NCBI GenBank assembly: GCA_011391855.1 | Contig: JAABPT010000204.1 | Location: 1 to 21,035, forward strand | Origin: Burkholderiales bacterium | Lineage (GTDB): Bacteria > Pseudomonadota > Gammaproteobacteria > Burkholderiales > Burkholderiaceae_C | DNA length: 21,035 nucleotides | Reading direction: 5' to 3' | Shown here: positions 7,947 through 16,738 of the stretch, one piece after another | Layout of the letters: each line of letters opens with the position of its first letter | How positions within the stretch are numbered: the first letter of the stretch is position 1 | Notes under the pieces: generated by a model | The model's input: the letters and a program-made list of their open reading frames with translations, nothing else | Told to the model about the DNA's origin: nothing | The model's database searches: none | Program-made: the position numbers and the translations under genes

Positions 7947-9443
7947 TCAGTACCCGGGCGCCCGGCGGTCGAACCAGGGGCGGGCCTGCTCCAGCTGTGC
8001 CGCCAGCCGGAACAGCAGCGCGTCGCCGCCGAAGCGAGCCACGCACTGCACCCCCACCGGCAACCCGGCTTCGTTCCAGTGCAGCGGCACCGACATCGCC
8101 GGTTGCCCGGTGGCGTTGAACAGCGGCGTGTACGGGATGTAGTCGAACGTCTTGGCCGCCAGCGGCTTGATGACGCCCAGCGCGCCGAGCAGCCAGCCGG
8201 CGTCGAGCGCATTCACGACACGCATCAGCCGCTGCTCGGCACGGCTGGGCTGCAGCGCCCCAGTCAAGGCCGGCGGCGCGCCCAGCGTGGGCGTGAGCAG
8301 CACGTCGACCTGCTCGAAGAACGGCGCCATGCGCCGCGCTGACAACTGCAGCCGCTGCGCGGCCGCGGCATAGGCCGCGGCGCTGAGCGTGCGGCCGAGC
8401 AGGCCCAGGCTGTAGGTGGCCGGTTCGAAATCGGCCGCGCGCGGCTTGCGCCCGGCCAGGCGCGCCAGGTGCTCGATCTCGGCCCGCGTCTCGCCCGCCA
8501 GCACGGTGACGAAGGCCAGTGCATCGGCCTCGGGGTCGATCGGCGGCGTGGCTTCGTCGACATGGTGCCCCAGCGATTCGAAGAGCCGCGCCGCCGCTTG
8601 CAGCGCGGTCACCACGTCGGCGTGCACGGGGCCCTGCCCGAACAGCGGCCGGCTCGTGAAAGCCACGCGCAGGTGGCCGGGGTCGGCGCCCACCTCGTCG
8701 AGGAAGGGCCGCGCATGCAATGGCGCGGCGTAAGGCGCACCGGCATCGGCGCCCGCCGTGGCGTCCAGCGCCGCGGCGCTGTCGCGCACCGAGCGGCTGA
8801 TCACGTGTTCGACGACGAACCCGTTCCAGAGCTCGCCGAAATCGGGGCCGGTGGGTGTGGTGCCACGGCTGGGCTTGAAGCCGAACAGCCCGCAGCACGA
8901 AGCCGGGATGCGGATCGACCCGCCGCCGTCGCCGCCGCTGGCCAGCGGCACCATGCCGGCCGCCACCGCCGCCGCCGAGCCTCCGCTGGAGCCGCCGGGC
9001 GAATGCGCCGCCGACCAGGGGTTGCGCGTCGGGCCGTAGAGCAGCGGCTCGGTGGTGGGCGTGAGGCCGAATTCGGGCGTATTGGTGCGCCCGGCGATCA
9101 CCAACCCCGCGGCGCGCCAGCGGCGCACCATTTCGCTGCTGTGCGGCATTGGCGTGTGGCTCAGCAACCGGTTGCCGTTGGCCGTGGGCTCGCCGGCCAG
9201 CATCGCCAGCAGGTCTTTCACCAGAAACGGCACGCCGGCGAAAGTCGCCTGGCGGTCCACCTGCGCGGCCTCGGCGCGCGCCGCCTCGTAGCGCTTGCGC
9301 ACGACGGCGTTGAGCGCCGGGTTGTGTGCCTCGATGCGGGCGATGGCGGCTTCCAGCAACTCGGCGGGGCTGACCTCGCCGCGTTGCACCAGCGCGGCCA
9401 GGCCCAGGCCGTCGAAATGCGTGTATTCGGCAAACGGGGTCAT
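7947..9443 (-). CDS. Amidase of the amidase-signature family
   Basis: The 498-residue product hydrolyses amide bonds through the Ser-cisSer-Lys triad of the amidase-signature family. I see Lys76 in VPFLVKDLL, the glycine/serine-rich GGSSGGSAAAVAAG with the probable cis-Ser152, and the nucleophile Ser176 in GGDGGGSIRIPAS. The 24-residue Ser-Ser spacing matches that known for the family. There is no signal peptide. It is a stand-alone gene: no GatB or GatC neighbour is present, so this is a general amidase (aliphatic, aryl or 6-aminohexanoate-type) rather than GatA. The start at 9443 is supported by an AAAGGA Shine-Dalgarno at 9451-9456 (minus strand). It converges on the small gene at 7627-7881 with only 65 bp between, and I see no strong terminator hairpin there. 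Confidence 0.93.
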   Translation of the reverse strand: MTPFAEYTHFDGLGLAALVQRGEVSPAELLEAAIARIEAHNPALNAVVRKRYEAARAEAAQVDRQATFAGVPFLVKDLLAMLAGEPTANGNRLLSHTPMPHSSEMVRRWRAAGLVIAGRTNTPEFGLTPTTEPLLYGPTRNPWSAAHSPGGSSGGSAAAVAAGMVPLASGGDGGGSIRIPASCCGLFGFKPSRGTTPTGPDFGELWNGFVVEHVISRSVRDSAAALDATAGADAGAPYAAPLHARPFLDEVGADPGHLRVAFTSRPLFGQGPVHADVVTALQAAARLFESLGHHVDEATPPIDPEADALAFVTVLAGETRAEIEHLARLAGRKPRAADFEPATYSLGLLGRTLSAAAYAAAAQRLQLSARRMAPFFEQVDVLLTPTLGAPPALTGALQPSRAEQRLMRVVNALDAGWLLGALGVIKPLAAKTFDYIPYTPLFNATGQPAMSVPLHWNEAGLPVGVQCVARFGGDALLFRLAAQLEQARPWFDRRAPGY

Positions 9444-9596
9444 GCAGGCGTCCTTTCGGTGGCCATGGTGGCACAGCGGACGCCGTGTGGGCGGACCGGC
9501 GCCTGCCCGTCATCGGTTCCAATGCAGGCTCGTCGGCGCAGGCACAGGCACCGGCGCGCCGCGACAACCGACCCTTCGAACCTGAAACCCCGAACC

Positions 9597-10280
9597 GTGG
9601 ACTACCCCCGCTACGACCCCGCCTCCCCCGTGACGCCGCTTTCGGCGGCCGAACTCGACGCGCTGGACGCGCTGCTGCAAGCCCTGCCGGCCGACGGCGC
9701 GATGTCGCTCGACGGCCTGGACGGCTACCTGACCGCGCTGCTCGTCGGCCCGCCCGCGGTGCTGGCCAGCCTGCCTACCGCCGACTGGCTGCCCTGGGTC
9801 TGGGGCGGCGACGGCGAAACGGGTCCGGCCGAGGCCGCACCCTCTGCGCCATTTCCATTCGCCAGCAAACGCCAGCGCAAGACCACGGTGGTGATGGTGC
9901 TGCGCCACCTGCGCCACCTGGGCCAGCAACTCACCGAGAGGCCTGCCACCTGGGAGCCCATCTTCAGCATCGCCGAGCAGGGCGGCAGCGAAGGGGTCGA
10001 AGAACTGGTCGATGCGCGCGACTGGTGCACCGGCTTCCTGCAGGCGGTGGACCTGCGGCCCGAGGCCTGGGGCGACACCTGGCGAGATGTGGCCGCGGCT
10101 TCGCTGCTGGCACCGCTGCTCGTGCTGGGCGGTGGCCTGGAAGGCGTGACCCCGGCCGCGGACGCTGACGCCGACCTCGACGACCCGACCGTGTGCGACC
10201 GCCTGAGCCGTGCCGTGCCCGAAGCGGTGCTGCACCTGCTGGCGCGGCACGCGCCGCAGCCCGGAACCGCAGGCGAATGA
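9597..10280 (+). CDS. UPF0149 / YecA-like family protein
   Basis: The 227-residue product has the characteristic start of the UPF0149 (YgfB/YecA) family: a helical LDALDALLQALP followed by MSLDGLDGYLTALLVGP (36-52) and a Trp-rich WLPWVWGG (64-71). Later come DWCTGFLQAVDL and a helix LLAPLLVLGGG. It lacks the C-terminal Cys-rich SEC-C zinc motif present in some YecA proteins. The biochemical role of the family is not well established. The start is uncertain. I chose GTG at 9597, which keeps the helical N-terminus; the frame stays open further upstream, including an ATG at 9521, but that part encodes Arg/His-rich sequence typical of non-coding high-GC DNA. The stop overlaps the mnmA start by ATGA (10277-10280), so the two are translated together. 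Confidence 0.8.
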   Translation: MDYPRYDPASPVTPLSAAELDALDALLQALPADGAMSLDGLDGYLTALLVGPPAVLASLPTADWLPWVWGGDGETGPAEAAPSAPFPFASKRQRKTTVVMVLRHLRHLGQQLTERPATWEPIFSIAEQGGSEGVEELVDARDWCTGFLQAVDLRPEAWGDTWRDVAAASLLAPLLVLGGGLEGVTPAADADADLDDPTVCDRLSRAVPEAVLHLLARHAPQPGTAGE

Positions 10281-11419
10281 CGCCTCGCGGGCGCGTCGTG
10301 GTGGGCCTGTCGGGCGGTGTCGACTCCGCCGTCAGCGCGTACCTGCTCAAGCAGCAGGGCTTCGACGTCGTCGGCCTCTTCATGAAGAACTGGGAGGACG
10401 AAGACGACGGGGAGTACTGCTCCAGCAATGTCGACTTCGTCGACGCCGCGGCGGTGGCCGACGTCATCGGCATCGAAATCGAGCATGTCAATTTCGCCGC
10501 CGAATACAAGGACCGCGTCTTTGCCGAGTTCCTGCGCGAATATGCCGCCGGCCGCACGCCCAACCCCGACGTGCTGTGCAACGCCGAGATCAAGTTCAAG
10601 GCCTTCCTGGACCATGCACTGCGGCTGGGCGCCGAGCGCATTGCCACCGGGCACTATGCCCGCGTGCGGGAGCGGGCCGGCCGCTTCGAGCTGCTCAAGG
10701 GCCTGGACCCGGCCAAGGACCAGAGCTATTTCCTGCACCGCCTGACGCAGGCGCAGTTGTCGAAGACGCTGTTCCCGGTGGGCGAGCTGAAGAAGACCGA
10801 GGTGCGCCGCGTCGCCGCCGAGATCGGTCTGCCGAATGCGAAGAAGAAGGACTCAACCGGCATCTGCTTCATCGGCGAGCGGCCGTTCCGCGACTTCCTG
10901 CAGCGCTACCTGAACCACGAACCCGGGCCCATGCTCGACGAACGCGGCCGCGAGGTCGGCCGCCACGTGGGCCTGAGTTTCTACACGCTGGGCCAGCGCC
11001 AGGGGCTGGGCATCGGCGGCGTGCGCGAAGGCGGCGGTGAGCACGCGCCCTGGTACGTGGCGCACAAGGACCTGGCACACAACACGCTGCACGTGGTGCA
11101 AGGGCATGACCACCCCTGGTTGCAGTCGAACTGGCTGCAGGCCGAAGACACGAGCTGGGTCGCCGGCATGCCGCCCGCGGCCGGGCCGCTGGCTGCCAAG
11201 ACGCGCTACCGGCAGGCCGACGCGGCCTGCATCTTCGAACCCGAGGCCAGCGGCTTCGCGCTGCGCTTCGACACCGCGCAATGGGCCGTGACGCCCGGCC
11301 AGAGCGCCGTGCTCTACGACGGCGAGGTGTGCCTGGGCGGCGGCGTCATCGCGCACGCCGAGGTGCCGCCGGTGGTGGCCGCCGCGGCACGCAGCCAGCC
11401 GCGCCGGCGTGCAGCGTGA
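10277..11419 (+). CDS. mnmA: tRNA-specific 2-thiouridylase
   Basis: MnmA transfers sulfur to uridine 34 of the tRNAs for Lys, Glu and Gln, using ATP to adenylate the base and a persulfide relay for the sulfur. The 380-residue product has the PP-loop SGGVDS (12-17) and both catalytic cysteines, Cys101 in VLCNAEIKF and Cys197 in STGICFIGER, almost at the E. coli positions (102 and 199). The tRNA-binding region TGHYARV and the C-terminal beta-barrel are present. The length matches the family (about 365-380 aa), apart from an Ala/Arg-rich end. The ATG at 10277 overlaps the stop of the UPF0149 gene. The preceding frame stays open to 10193, but that part is a shadow of the UPF0149 gene. Confidence 0.97.
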   Translation: MTPRGRVVVGLSGGVDSAVSAYLLKQQGFDVVGLFMKNWEDEDDGEYCSSNVDFVDAAAVADVIGIEIEHVNFAAEYKDRVFAEFLREYAAGRTPNPDVLCNAEIKFKAFLDHALRLGAERIATGHYARVRERAGRFELLKGLDPAKDQSYFLHRLTQAQLSKTLFPVGELKKTEVRRVAAEIGLPNAKKKDSTGICFIGERPFRDFLQRYLNHEPGPMLDERGREVGRHVGLSFYTLGQRQGLGIGGVREGGGEHAPWYVAHKDLAHNTLHVVQGHDHPWLQSNWLQAEDTSWVAGMPPAAGPLAAKTRYRQADAACIFEPEASGFALRFDTAQWAVTPGQSAVLYDGEVCLGGGVIAHAEVPPVVAAAARSQPRRRAA

Positions 11420-11458
11420 CGGGTACCCACGCAACAGCGCTCGTCTGCCCCACTGCGG

Positions 11459-11464
11459 GACAAT
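11459..11464 (+). promoter_or_regulatory. Possible -10 element before the ABC export operon
   Basis: GACAAT lies in the 72-bp gap between mnmA and the adaptor gene, 28 bases before the ATG at 11492. It resembles the element before purC. No clear -35 is visible. Confidence 0.3.
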
Positions 11465-11491
11465 GAAACTGATGCCCGCGCCCACAGCTCC

Positions 11492-12769
11492 ATGACCGAT
11501 GCCAAGCCCACCGCCGCCGAGCCCGCCCGCCCACGGCTGGCGGCCCTGAACCGCGGTGCGCCAGCGGCGCCAGTGCGCCGGCGTCGCCGTTGGGGCTGGT
11601 GGCTTCTGGTGGTCGCCGCCCTGGCGGCCGGCGCTACCGTGCTGGCCACGCGGCAGACCGAGGTGCAGGCCAGCAACGTGATGACGGCCTACCCTTCAGC
11701 GCAGCATGCCCTGCTCACCGCTTCGGGCTACGTGGTGGCGCAACGCCGCGCCGCGGTGTCGAGCAAGGCCACGGGCCGCCTGATCGAGTTGCGCGTGCGC
11801 GAAGGCAGCCCCGTCAAGGAGGGCGAACTGATCGGCCGCCTCGACGCCAGCGACGTGGCCGCCGCCATGCAGGCCGCCCAGGCCGGGCAGCGCCAGGCCG
11901 AAGCCACGCTGCAGCAGGCCGACGCGGGCGTGCGCCAGGCCCAGGTGGAGCTGGCCAATGCCAGCGCCGAGCTGCAGCGCATGCTGGAACTGCGCGCGCA
12001 GGACTTCGTGTCGCCGCAGGCGGTGGACGGCGCGAAGCGCCGCACCGATGCGGCACGCGCTGGCGTCGCTTCGGCCCAGGCCGGCATCGCCGCCGCACGC
12101 GGCAATATCGCCGCCGCCGCGGCGCAGGTGCAGGTGCAGGCCGTGAACCGCGCCAATACCGAGATCCGCGCGCCCTTCGACGGCGTGGTGCTGGTGAAGA
12201 ACGCCAATGTCGGCGACATGATCACGCCGTTTTCCAGCGCCGCCGGCGCGCAGGGCGCGGTGGTCACGATGGCCGACATGGGCACGCTGGAGGTGGAAGC
12301 CGACGTCTCCGAGAGCAACGTCGGCCGCGTCGCCATCGAGATGCCGGTGGAGATCACGCTCGACGCCCTGCCCGAGGCGCGTTTTCGCGGCAGCGTGGTG
12401 CGTATCGTGCCCACGGTGGACCGCGCCAAGGCCACGGTGATGACGAAGATCCGCTTCGAGCAGCTCGACCCGCGCGTCTTGCCCGAGATGAGTGCCAAGG
12501 TCGTGTTCCTGAAGCAGCGACCCAGCGAGGCCGACTTCCAGCCGGTGCTGGCCGTCAACCCGCGCACCGTGGTACAGCGCGACGGCCGGCCTGTGGTGCT
12601 GCGCATCGGCGCGGGCGAGGTGCTGGAAGCCGTGCCGGTGCGAGCGGGCCGCACGCTGGGCGACCTGCTGGAAGTCGACGCCGGTACGCTGAAGTCCGGC
12701 GAACGGCTGGTGCTGGCCCCCAGCGACAAGCTGCAGGCCGGCGCGCGCGTCACCGTGGCCGGCAAGTAG
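11492..12769 (+). CDS. Periplasmic adaptor (membrane fusion protein) of an ABC exporter, HlyD/MacA family
   Basis: The 425-residue protein has a basic cytoplasmic N-terminus (VRRRRRW, 28-34) and one membrane anchor at about 35-53. A lipoyl-like half follows (SGYVVAQRRAAVSSKATGRL, from 78), then a long Ala/Gln-rich coiled-coil hairpin (about 120-215), the second lipoyl half (IRAPFDGVVLVKNANVGD) and beta-barrel and membrane-proximal domains. This is the MacA/HlyD adaptor layout that bridges an inner-membrane ABC transporter to the outer membrane. It is the first gene of a four-gene set with the ATPase (12814) and the permeases (13536 and 17713). No outer-membrane TolC-type gene is in the window. 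The substrate cannot be read from sequence. The ATG at 11492 is the only start that keeps the positive-inside anchor. Confidence 0.92.
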   Translation: MTDAKPTAAEPARPRLAALNRGAPAAPVRRRRRWGWWLLVVAALAAGATVLATRQTEVQASNVMTAYPSAQHALLTASGYVVAQRRAAVSSKATGRLIELRVREGSPVKEGELIGRLDASDVAAAMQAAQAGQRQAEATLQQADAGVRQAQVELANASAELQRMLELRAQDFVSPQAVDGAKRRTDAARAGVASAQAGIAAARGNIAAAAAQVQVQAVNRANTEIRAPFDGVVLVKNANVGDMITPFSSAAGAQGAVVTMADMGTLEVEADVSESNVGRVAIEMPVEITLDALPEARFRGSVVRIVPTVDRAKATVMTKIRFEQLDPRVLPEMSAKVVFLKQRPSEADFQPVLAVNPRTVVQRDGRPVVLRIGAGEVLEAVPVRAGRTLGDLLEVDAGTLKSGERLVLAPSDKLQAGARVTVAGK

Positions 12770-12813
12770 CCGTACATGCCGTACACGCCGATGAAGCCGA
12801 AGAAATCGAGCCC

Positions 12814-13512
12814 ATGCCAGACGCCGGCGCGCCGCTGATCCGCATCCGCGGCCTGGCCAAGTCCTACCACCGCGGCGAGCAGGACATCGCCGTGCTGCTG
12901 GGCATCGACCTCGACGTGGCGGCCGGCGAATTCGTGGCGCTGATGGGCCCCAGCGGCTCGGGCAAGAGCACGCTGCTGAACCTGATTGCCGGCATCGACC
13001 AACCCAGCGCCGGCACCATCCAGATCGGCGGCGTGGACATCGCCACGCTCGGCGAAGGCGAACTGGCCGACTGGCGGGCGGCCCACGTGGGCTTCATCTT
13101 TCAGTTCTACAACCTGATCCCGGTGCTGTCGGCCTTCGAGAACGTGGAGCTGCCGCTGCTGCTGACCGGCCTTTCCGCGCGCCAGCGGCGCGAACGCGTG
13201 GCGCAGGTGATGGCACTGGTGGCGTTGAGCGACCGCGCCGACCACCTGCCGAGCGAACTTTCCGGCGGCCAGCAGCAGCGCGTGGCGATCGCGCGCGCGC
13301 TGGTCGGCGACCCGACGCTGATCGTGGCCGACGAACCCACCGGCGACCTGGACCGCGCCACCGGCGAGGAAGTGCTGTCGCTGCTGGAGCAGCTGGTGGC
13401 CGAACTCGGCAAGACCATCGTCATGGTCACGCACGACCCCAAGGCGGCGGCGCGCGCGCAGCGCTTGGTGCACCTGGAAAAAGGCGTGCTGGTGGACGAG
13501 CTCGTCGCCTGA
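12814..13512 (+). CDS. ABC transporter ATP-binding protein, MacB/LolD-like
   Basis: The 232-residue ATPase powers the exporter. It has Walker A GPSGSGKST (45-53), a Q-loop at Gln97 (FIFQFYN), the ABC signature LSGGQQQRVAIARAL (149-163), Walker B LIVADEP (169-175) with the catalytic Glu, and the switch His207 in VTHDP. The FQFYNLIPVLSAFENVELP stretch is typical of the LolD/MacB/FtsE group. The ATG at 12814 is chosen since the conserved IRIRGLAKSY begins at residue 9. The frame is open far upstream, but that is a shadow of the adaptor gene. The gap of 44 bp from the adaptor contains a short tandem CCGTACA (12770 and 12779). The next gene starts 23 bp after its stop. Confidence 0.96.
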   Translation: MPDAGAPLIRIRGLAKSYHRGEQDIAVLLGIDLDVAAGEFVALMGPSGSGKSTLLNLIAGIDQPSAGTIQIGGVDIATLGEGELADWRAAHVGFIFQFYNLIPVLSAFENVELPLLLTGLSARQRRERVAQVMALVALSDRADHLPSELSGGQQQRVAIARALVGDPTLIVADEPTGDLDRATGEEVLSLLEQLVAELGKTIVMVTHDPKAAARAQRLVHLEKGVLVDELVA

Positions 13513-13535
13513 CCCGCCAGCGCCCGGCGACACCG

Positions 13536-14690
13536 ATGTTCCTCTTGCGCCTGCTGCTGAAGAACGCCTTCCGCCACCGGCTGCGCACGCTGCTCACGAT
13601 GCTGGGCCTGGTGGTGGCGGTGTGCGCCTACGGCCTGTTGCGCACCATCGTCGACGCCTGGTATGCCGGCGCCGAGAACAGTTCCAGCACGCGGCTCATC
13701 ACGCGCAGCGCGACCTCGCTCACCGTGCCGCTGCCGCTGGCCTACGCCGAGCGGCTGCGCGCGGTGGACGGCGTGGACCGCGTGAGCTGGTCCAACTGGT
13801 TCGGCGGCATCTACATCACGCAACGCAATTTCTTCCCGCAGTTCGCGGTGGACCCCGCCACCTACCTGCCGCTGTACCCCGAATTCCGGCTCGCCGACGC
13901 CGAACGAGTGGCCTGGTCGCGCGACCGCAAGGGCGTGGTGGTGGGCGCGAAGCTGGCGCAGAAGTACGGCTGGAAGCTGGGCGACAACATCCCGCTGCGC
14001 GGCACCATCTACAGCGGCAACTGGAATTTCACGCTGCGCGGCATCTACGAAGGCGCCGACGCCTCGGTGGACGAGAACCAGATGCTGATGCACTGGGGCC
14101 TGATCAACGAGACCTTGCGTGCCCGCGGCGGCCGTGGCGACTTCGTCGGCGTGTTCGTCGTCGGCATCCGCGACCCCAACAACGCGGGCGTGATTTCGCA
14201 GCGCATCGACGCGCAATTCCGCAATTCGCTGGCCGAGACGCTGACCGAAACCGAGAAGGCCTTCCAGCTCAGCTTCGTCTCGATGAGCGAAGCCATCCTG
14301 GTGGCGCTGCAAGCGGTGAGCTACATCATCGTCGTCATCATCATGGCGGTGATGGCCAACACCATGGCCATGACGGCGCGCGAGCGACTGGCCGAATACG
14401 CCACGCTCAAGGCGCTGGGCTTCGGCCCAGCCTTCGTGGTGCGGCTGCTGTTCGGCGAAAGCCTGTTGATCGCTCTCATCGGTGGGCTGGCCGGCGTGCT
14501 GCTGACGCTGCCGCTGGCGGCGGCCTTCGCGCAGACGGCCGGTTCGCTGTTCCCGGTGTTCCGCGTCTCGGCCTCGACGATGGGCCTGCAGCTGGCGGCA
14601 GCCTTGCTCGTCGGCGTGGTCGCCGCGGCCTGGCCGGCGTGGAAGATGAGCCGCATCGACATCGTGGCGGGTTTGAGGCACGTCGCGTAG
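13536..14690 (+). CDS. ABC transporter permease 1, FtsX/MacB type
   Basis: The 384-residue protein has four predicted membrane helices in the MacB/FtsX pattern: one at about 17-37, a large periplasmic domain (about 40-250), then three near the C-terminus (about 255-277, 307-330 and 350-370). The cytoplasmic loop ARERLAEYATLKALGFGPAF carries the coupling-helix motif of the family (E-Y-A-T-L-K-A-L-G) that contacts the ATPase. It ends AWPAWKMSRIDIVAGLRHVA, a normal FtsX C-terminus, so the gene is intact. Directly after its stop the base composition changes and the restriction-modification island begins; its probable partner permease lies about 3 kb downstream at 17713. Confidence 0.93.
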   Translation: MFLLRLLLKNAFRHRLRTLLTMLGLVVAVCAYGLLRTIVDAWYAGAENSSSTRLITRSATSLTVPLPLAYAERLRAVDGVDRVSWSNWFGGIYITQRNFFPQFAVDPATYLPLYPEFRLADAERVAWSRDRKGVVVGAKLAQKYGWKLGDNIPLRGTIYSGNWNFTLRGIYEGADASVDENQMLMHWGLINETLRARGGRGDFVGVFVVGIRDPNNAGVISQRIDAQFRNSLAETLTETEKAFQLSFVSMSEAILVALQAVSYIIVVIIMAVMANTMAMTARERLAEYATLKALGFGPAFVVRLLFGESLLIALIGGLAGVLLTLPLAAAFAQTAGSLFPVFRVSASTMGLQLAAALLVGVVAAAWPAWKMSRIDIVAGLRHVA

Positions 14691-15010
14691 GTGGACCTGC
14701 ATGGGCACACTCGTGGCGGCAGGGACTGCGCCTGGCCGACAAAAAACCGCACCAAGCGCGCGATGGAGCCCTGTTTCGGCATGGACAACATCGAGCCGAT
14801 GTGCGTGACACGTCAATACTCTCAACGGCGGTGAGAGAAATGCGTCCCTCCACGTTGACCTGGACTTGGGCCATTGAAGTGATCGCAGGCCACGCACTGC
14901 GCATGAATGCCGACGATGTGTGCTCCTCGGGGCTTACGCAGCATATACTGATATTTCATACAGCATAAGCTGCGTCGGTACGCAGTGGTCGATCAACGAC
15001 GCGAGCCCCA
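14691..15010 (+). other. Non-coding left edge of the island, with probable promoter of the methyltransferase gene
   Basis: This 320-bp gap holds no gene that I can support. It includes one copy of an imperfect repeat (14761-14778), a small hairpin (CTCTCA at 14819-14824, TGAGAG at 14832-14837) and, close to the methyltransferase gene, an AT-rich stretch with a -10-like TATACT (14944-14949). Around it CAGCATA occurs twice (14939-14945, 14961-14967), and ACGCAGC (14936-14942) is inverted as GCTGCGT (14969-14975). These could be a promoter plus an operator. A -35 box is not evident. Confidence 0.5.
14761..14778 (+). repeat. Left copy of an imperfect direct repeat flanking the island
   Basis: The 18 bases CGATGGAGCCCTGTTTCG match the right copy at 17610-17629 base for base except for two single-base insertions there (an extra G after GATGG and another after AGCC). 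The two copies enclose 2.8 kb containing the whole restriction-modification pair. They could be remnants of insertion or of a duplicated flank; chance cannot be excluded. Confidence 0.45.
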
Positions 15011-16738
15011 ATGACCGCCACGATGTTCAATCTTCAACTGCGCCAGCCCTCGTTGCTGGACTTCTGCCCCATCACGGCGGCAGTCGAGGAGTTGGCCAAC
15101 GCCGGTGGCGTGGAGGAGCGCGGAGCAATCTACACGCGCCGGGAGGTCGTCGACTTCGTGCTCGATCTGACGGGCTACAACAGTGACCTGCCGCTGAGTG
15201 ACTTGAGGCTGCTGGAGCCCTCGTTCGGTGACGGAGACTTCTTGCTCCCTGCGATCGACCGTTTGCTGCGCGCCTGGAAGGCCAACGGTACGACCACGGA
15301 TCCGTTGGATGCATTGGGGGACTGCATCCGCGCAGTGGAGTTGCATCGTGTCACCTTCGAGCGGACGCATGCACGTGTCATTGCGCGGCTGACCGATGCT
15401 GGGATCGCTGCTCGCACCGCAGCACTCATCGCCGACCGCTGGCTGCAGCATGGCGACTTTCTCTTGGCTGAGTTGCCCAAAGACTTTGATGTCGTCATCG
15501 GCAACCCCCCCTACGTGCGCCAAGAATTGATCCCGGCCGTACTTCTTGCCGAGTACCGTAGTCGCTACAAGACCATCTATGACCGTGCCGACCTTTACAT
15601 CCCATTCATTGAGCGTTCATTGAGACTGCTAAGTAAGGGCGGTGCACTCGGGTTCATCTGCGCTGACCGCTGGATGAAGAACCGCTACGGCGGCCCGCTG
15701 CGCGCACTTGTGGCCAAAGAGTTTCACTTGAAGGTCCACGTGGACATGACCGACACGCCGGCCTTTCATTCGGACGTCATCGCCTATCCCGCGATTACAG
15801 TGATAACTCGTGAAAGTCCCGGAGTGACGCGTCTCGCTTCTCGGCCCGAAATCGAAGGTGCGGTGCTGAGCGAATTGGCAGCGCAGCTTAGGGCGACGAG
15901 CCTTCCGCATGGGGTCGGCGCAGTGCGAGAGCTTGTTGACGTGACGGCCGGCTCTGAACCGTGGATCCTGGCTTCGTCGGATCAACTCGCGCTTGTGCGT
16001 CGCTTGGAGCAGGACTTCCCAAACATTGAAGAGGTCGGGTGCAAAGTCGGCATTGGAGTTGCGACGGGCGCGGATGAGGCCTTCATTGGTCACTTCGACG
16101 CACTCGACGTTGAGCACGATCGCAAGCTACCGCTGGTAATGACCCGAGACATCTCGAACGGCACTGTTGTTTGGCGAGGGTATGGCGTGATCAACCCGTT
16201 TGAGGACGGCGGCGGCTTGGTCGATCTCGAAGACTATCCGCGCCTGAATCGATATCTTGGGGCGCGCAAGGCCGCGATCGCCGGACGGCACTGCGCCCAG
16301 AAGACCCCTGCCCACTGGTACCGCACGATCGATCGCATCACACCAGGGCTAACGAAGCGGCCCAAGCTGCTGATCCCGGATATCAAGGGTGAATCGCACA
16401 TCGTCTACGAAGAAGGGCGTCTCTATCCGCACCACAACCTGTACTTCATTACTTCGGACGAGTGGGACCTGCGGGCGTTGCAGGCGGTGCTGCTGTCTGC
16501 CGTAGCCCGACTCTTCGTGGCGACCTATTCAACCCGCATGCGTGGCGGTTTCCTCAGGTTTCAGGCGCAGTACCTACGACGCATCCGGGTTCCGAAGTGG
16601 GCGGACGTTGCACCAGACTTTAGGCACGAACTCATCTCCGCGGCGAAGGCGCAGGACCGGGAGGCGTGCAATCGCGCAGCCTCCAAAATCTACGCGCTCT
16701 CCGAAGAAGAGAAGGCTGCATTGGGAGCCAGACCTTGA
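15011..16738 (+). CDS. Type II DNA adenine-N6 methyltransferase (gamma class, M.PaeR7I-like)
   Basis: The 575-residue enzyme would methylate the adenine of a restriction site using S-adenosylmethionine. It shows motif X (RGAIYTRREVVDFVL, 38-52), motif I (LLEPSFGDGDFLLP, 67-80) for cofactor binding, and catalytic motif IV NPPY (165-168, in VVIGNPPYVRQE). The order X-I-IV puts it in the gamma/Eco57I-like group, in which the C-terminal half (about 300-560) recognises DNA. Together with the next gene, which overlaps its stop, it forms a type II restriction-modification pair. An alternative ATG at 15023 would shorten it by 4 residues; neither start has a clear Shine-Dalgarno. G+C is much lower than in neighbours (30 of 60 at 15541-15600 against 48 of 60 at 13261-13320), which supports acquisition by transfer. 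Confidence 0.9.
   Translation: MTATMFNLQLRQPSLLDFCPITAAVEELANAGGVEERGAIYTRREVVDFVLDLTGYNSDLPLSDLRLLEPSFGDGDFLLPAIDRLLRAWKANGTTTDPLDALGDCIRAVELHRVTFERTHARVIARLTDAGIAARTAALIADRWLQHGDFLLAELPKDFDVVIGNPPYVRQELIPAVLLAEYRSRYKTIYDRADLYIPFIERSLRLLSKGGALGFICADRWMKNRYGGPLRALVAKEFHLKVHVDMTDTPAFHSDVIAYPAITVITRESPGVTRLASRPEIEGAVLSELAAQLRATSLPHGVGAVRELVDVTAGSEPWILASSDQLALVRRLEQDFPNIEEVGCKVGIGVATGADEAFIGHFDALDVEHDRKLPLVMTRDISNGTVVWRGYGVINPFEDGGGLVDLEDYPRLNRYLGARKAAIAGRHCAQKTPAHWYRTIDRITPGLTKRPKLLIPDIKGESHIVYEEGRLYPHHNLYFITSDEWDLRALQAVLLSAVARLFVATYSTRMRGGFLRFQAQYLRRIRVPKWADVAPDFRHELISAAKAQDREACNRAASKIYALSEEEKAALGARP

Noticed and set aside
7897..7962. 11-bp direct repeat ACCCGGGCGCC (7897-7907 and 7952-7962) near the end of the amidase gene
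   Set aside because: It is a short, GC-only motif of a kind common in this composition, and one copy lies inside coding sequence.
8469..9596. Long upstream extension of the UPF0149 reading frame, antisense to the amidase
   Set aside because: The translation is Arg/Gly/His-rich without family similarity, and the amidase on the other strand has all its catalytic motifs.
12770..12785. Tandem CCGTACA in the adaptor-ATPase gap
   Set aside because: Two copies of 7 bp are too few to support an operator or a repeat element.
11590..12813. Open frame continuous with the ABC ATPase, starting within the adaptor gene
   Set aside because: It is a frame-shifted shadow of the adaptor; the ATPase family N-terminus begins just after 12814.
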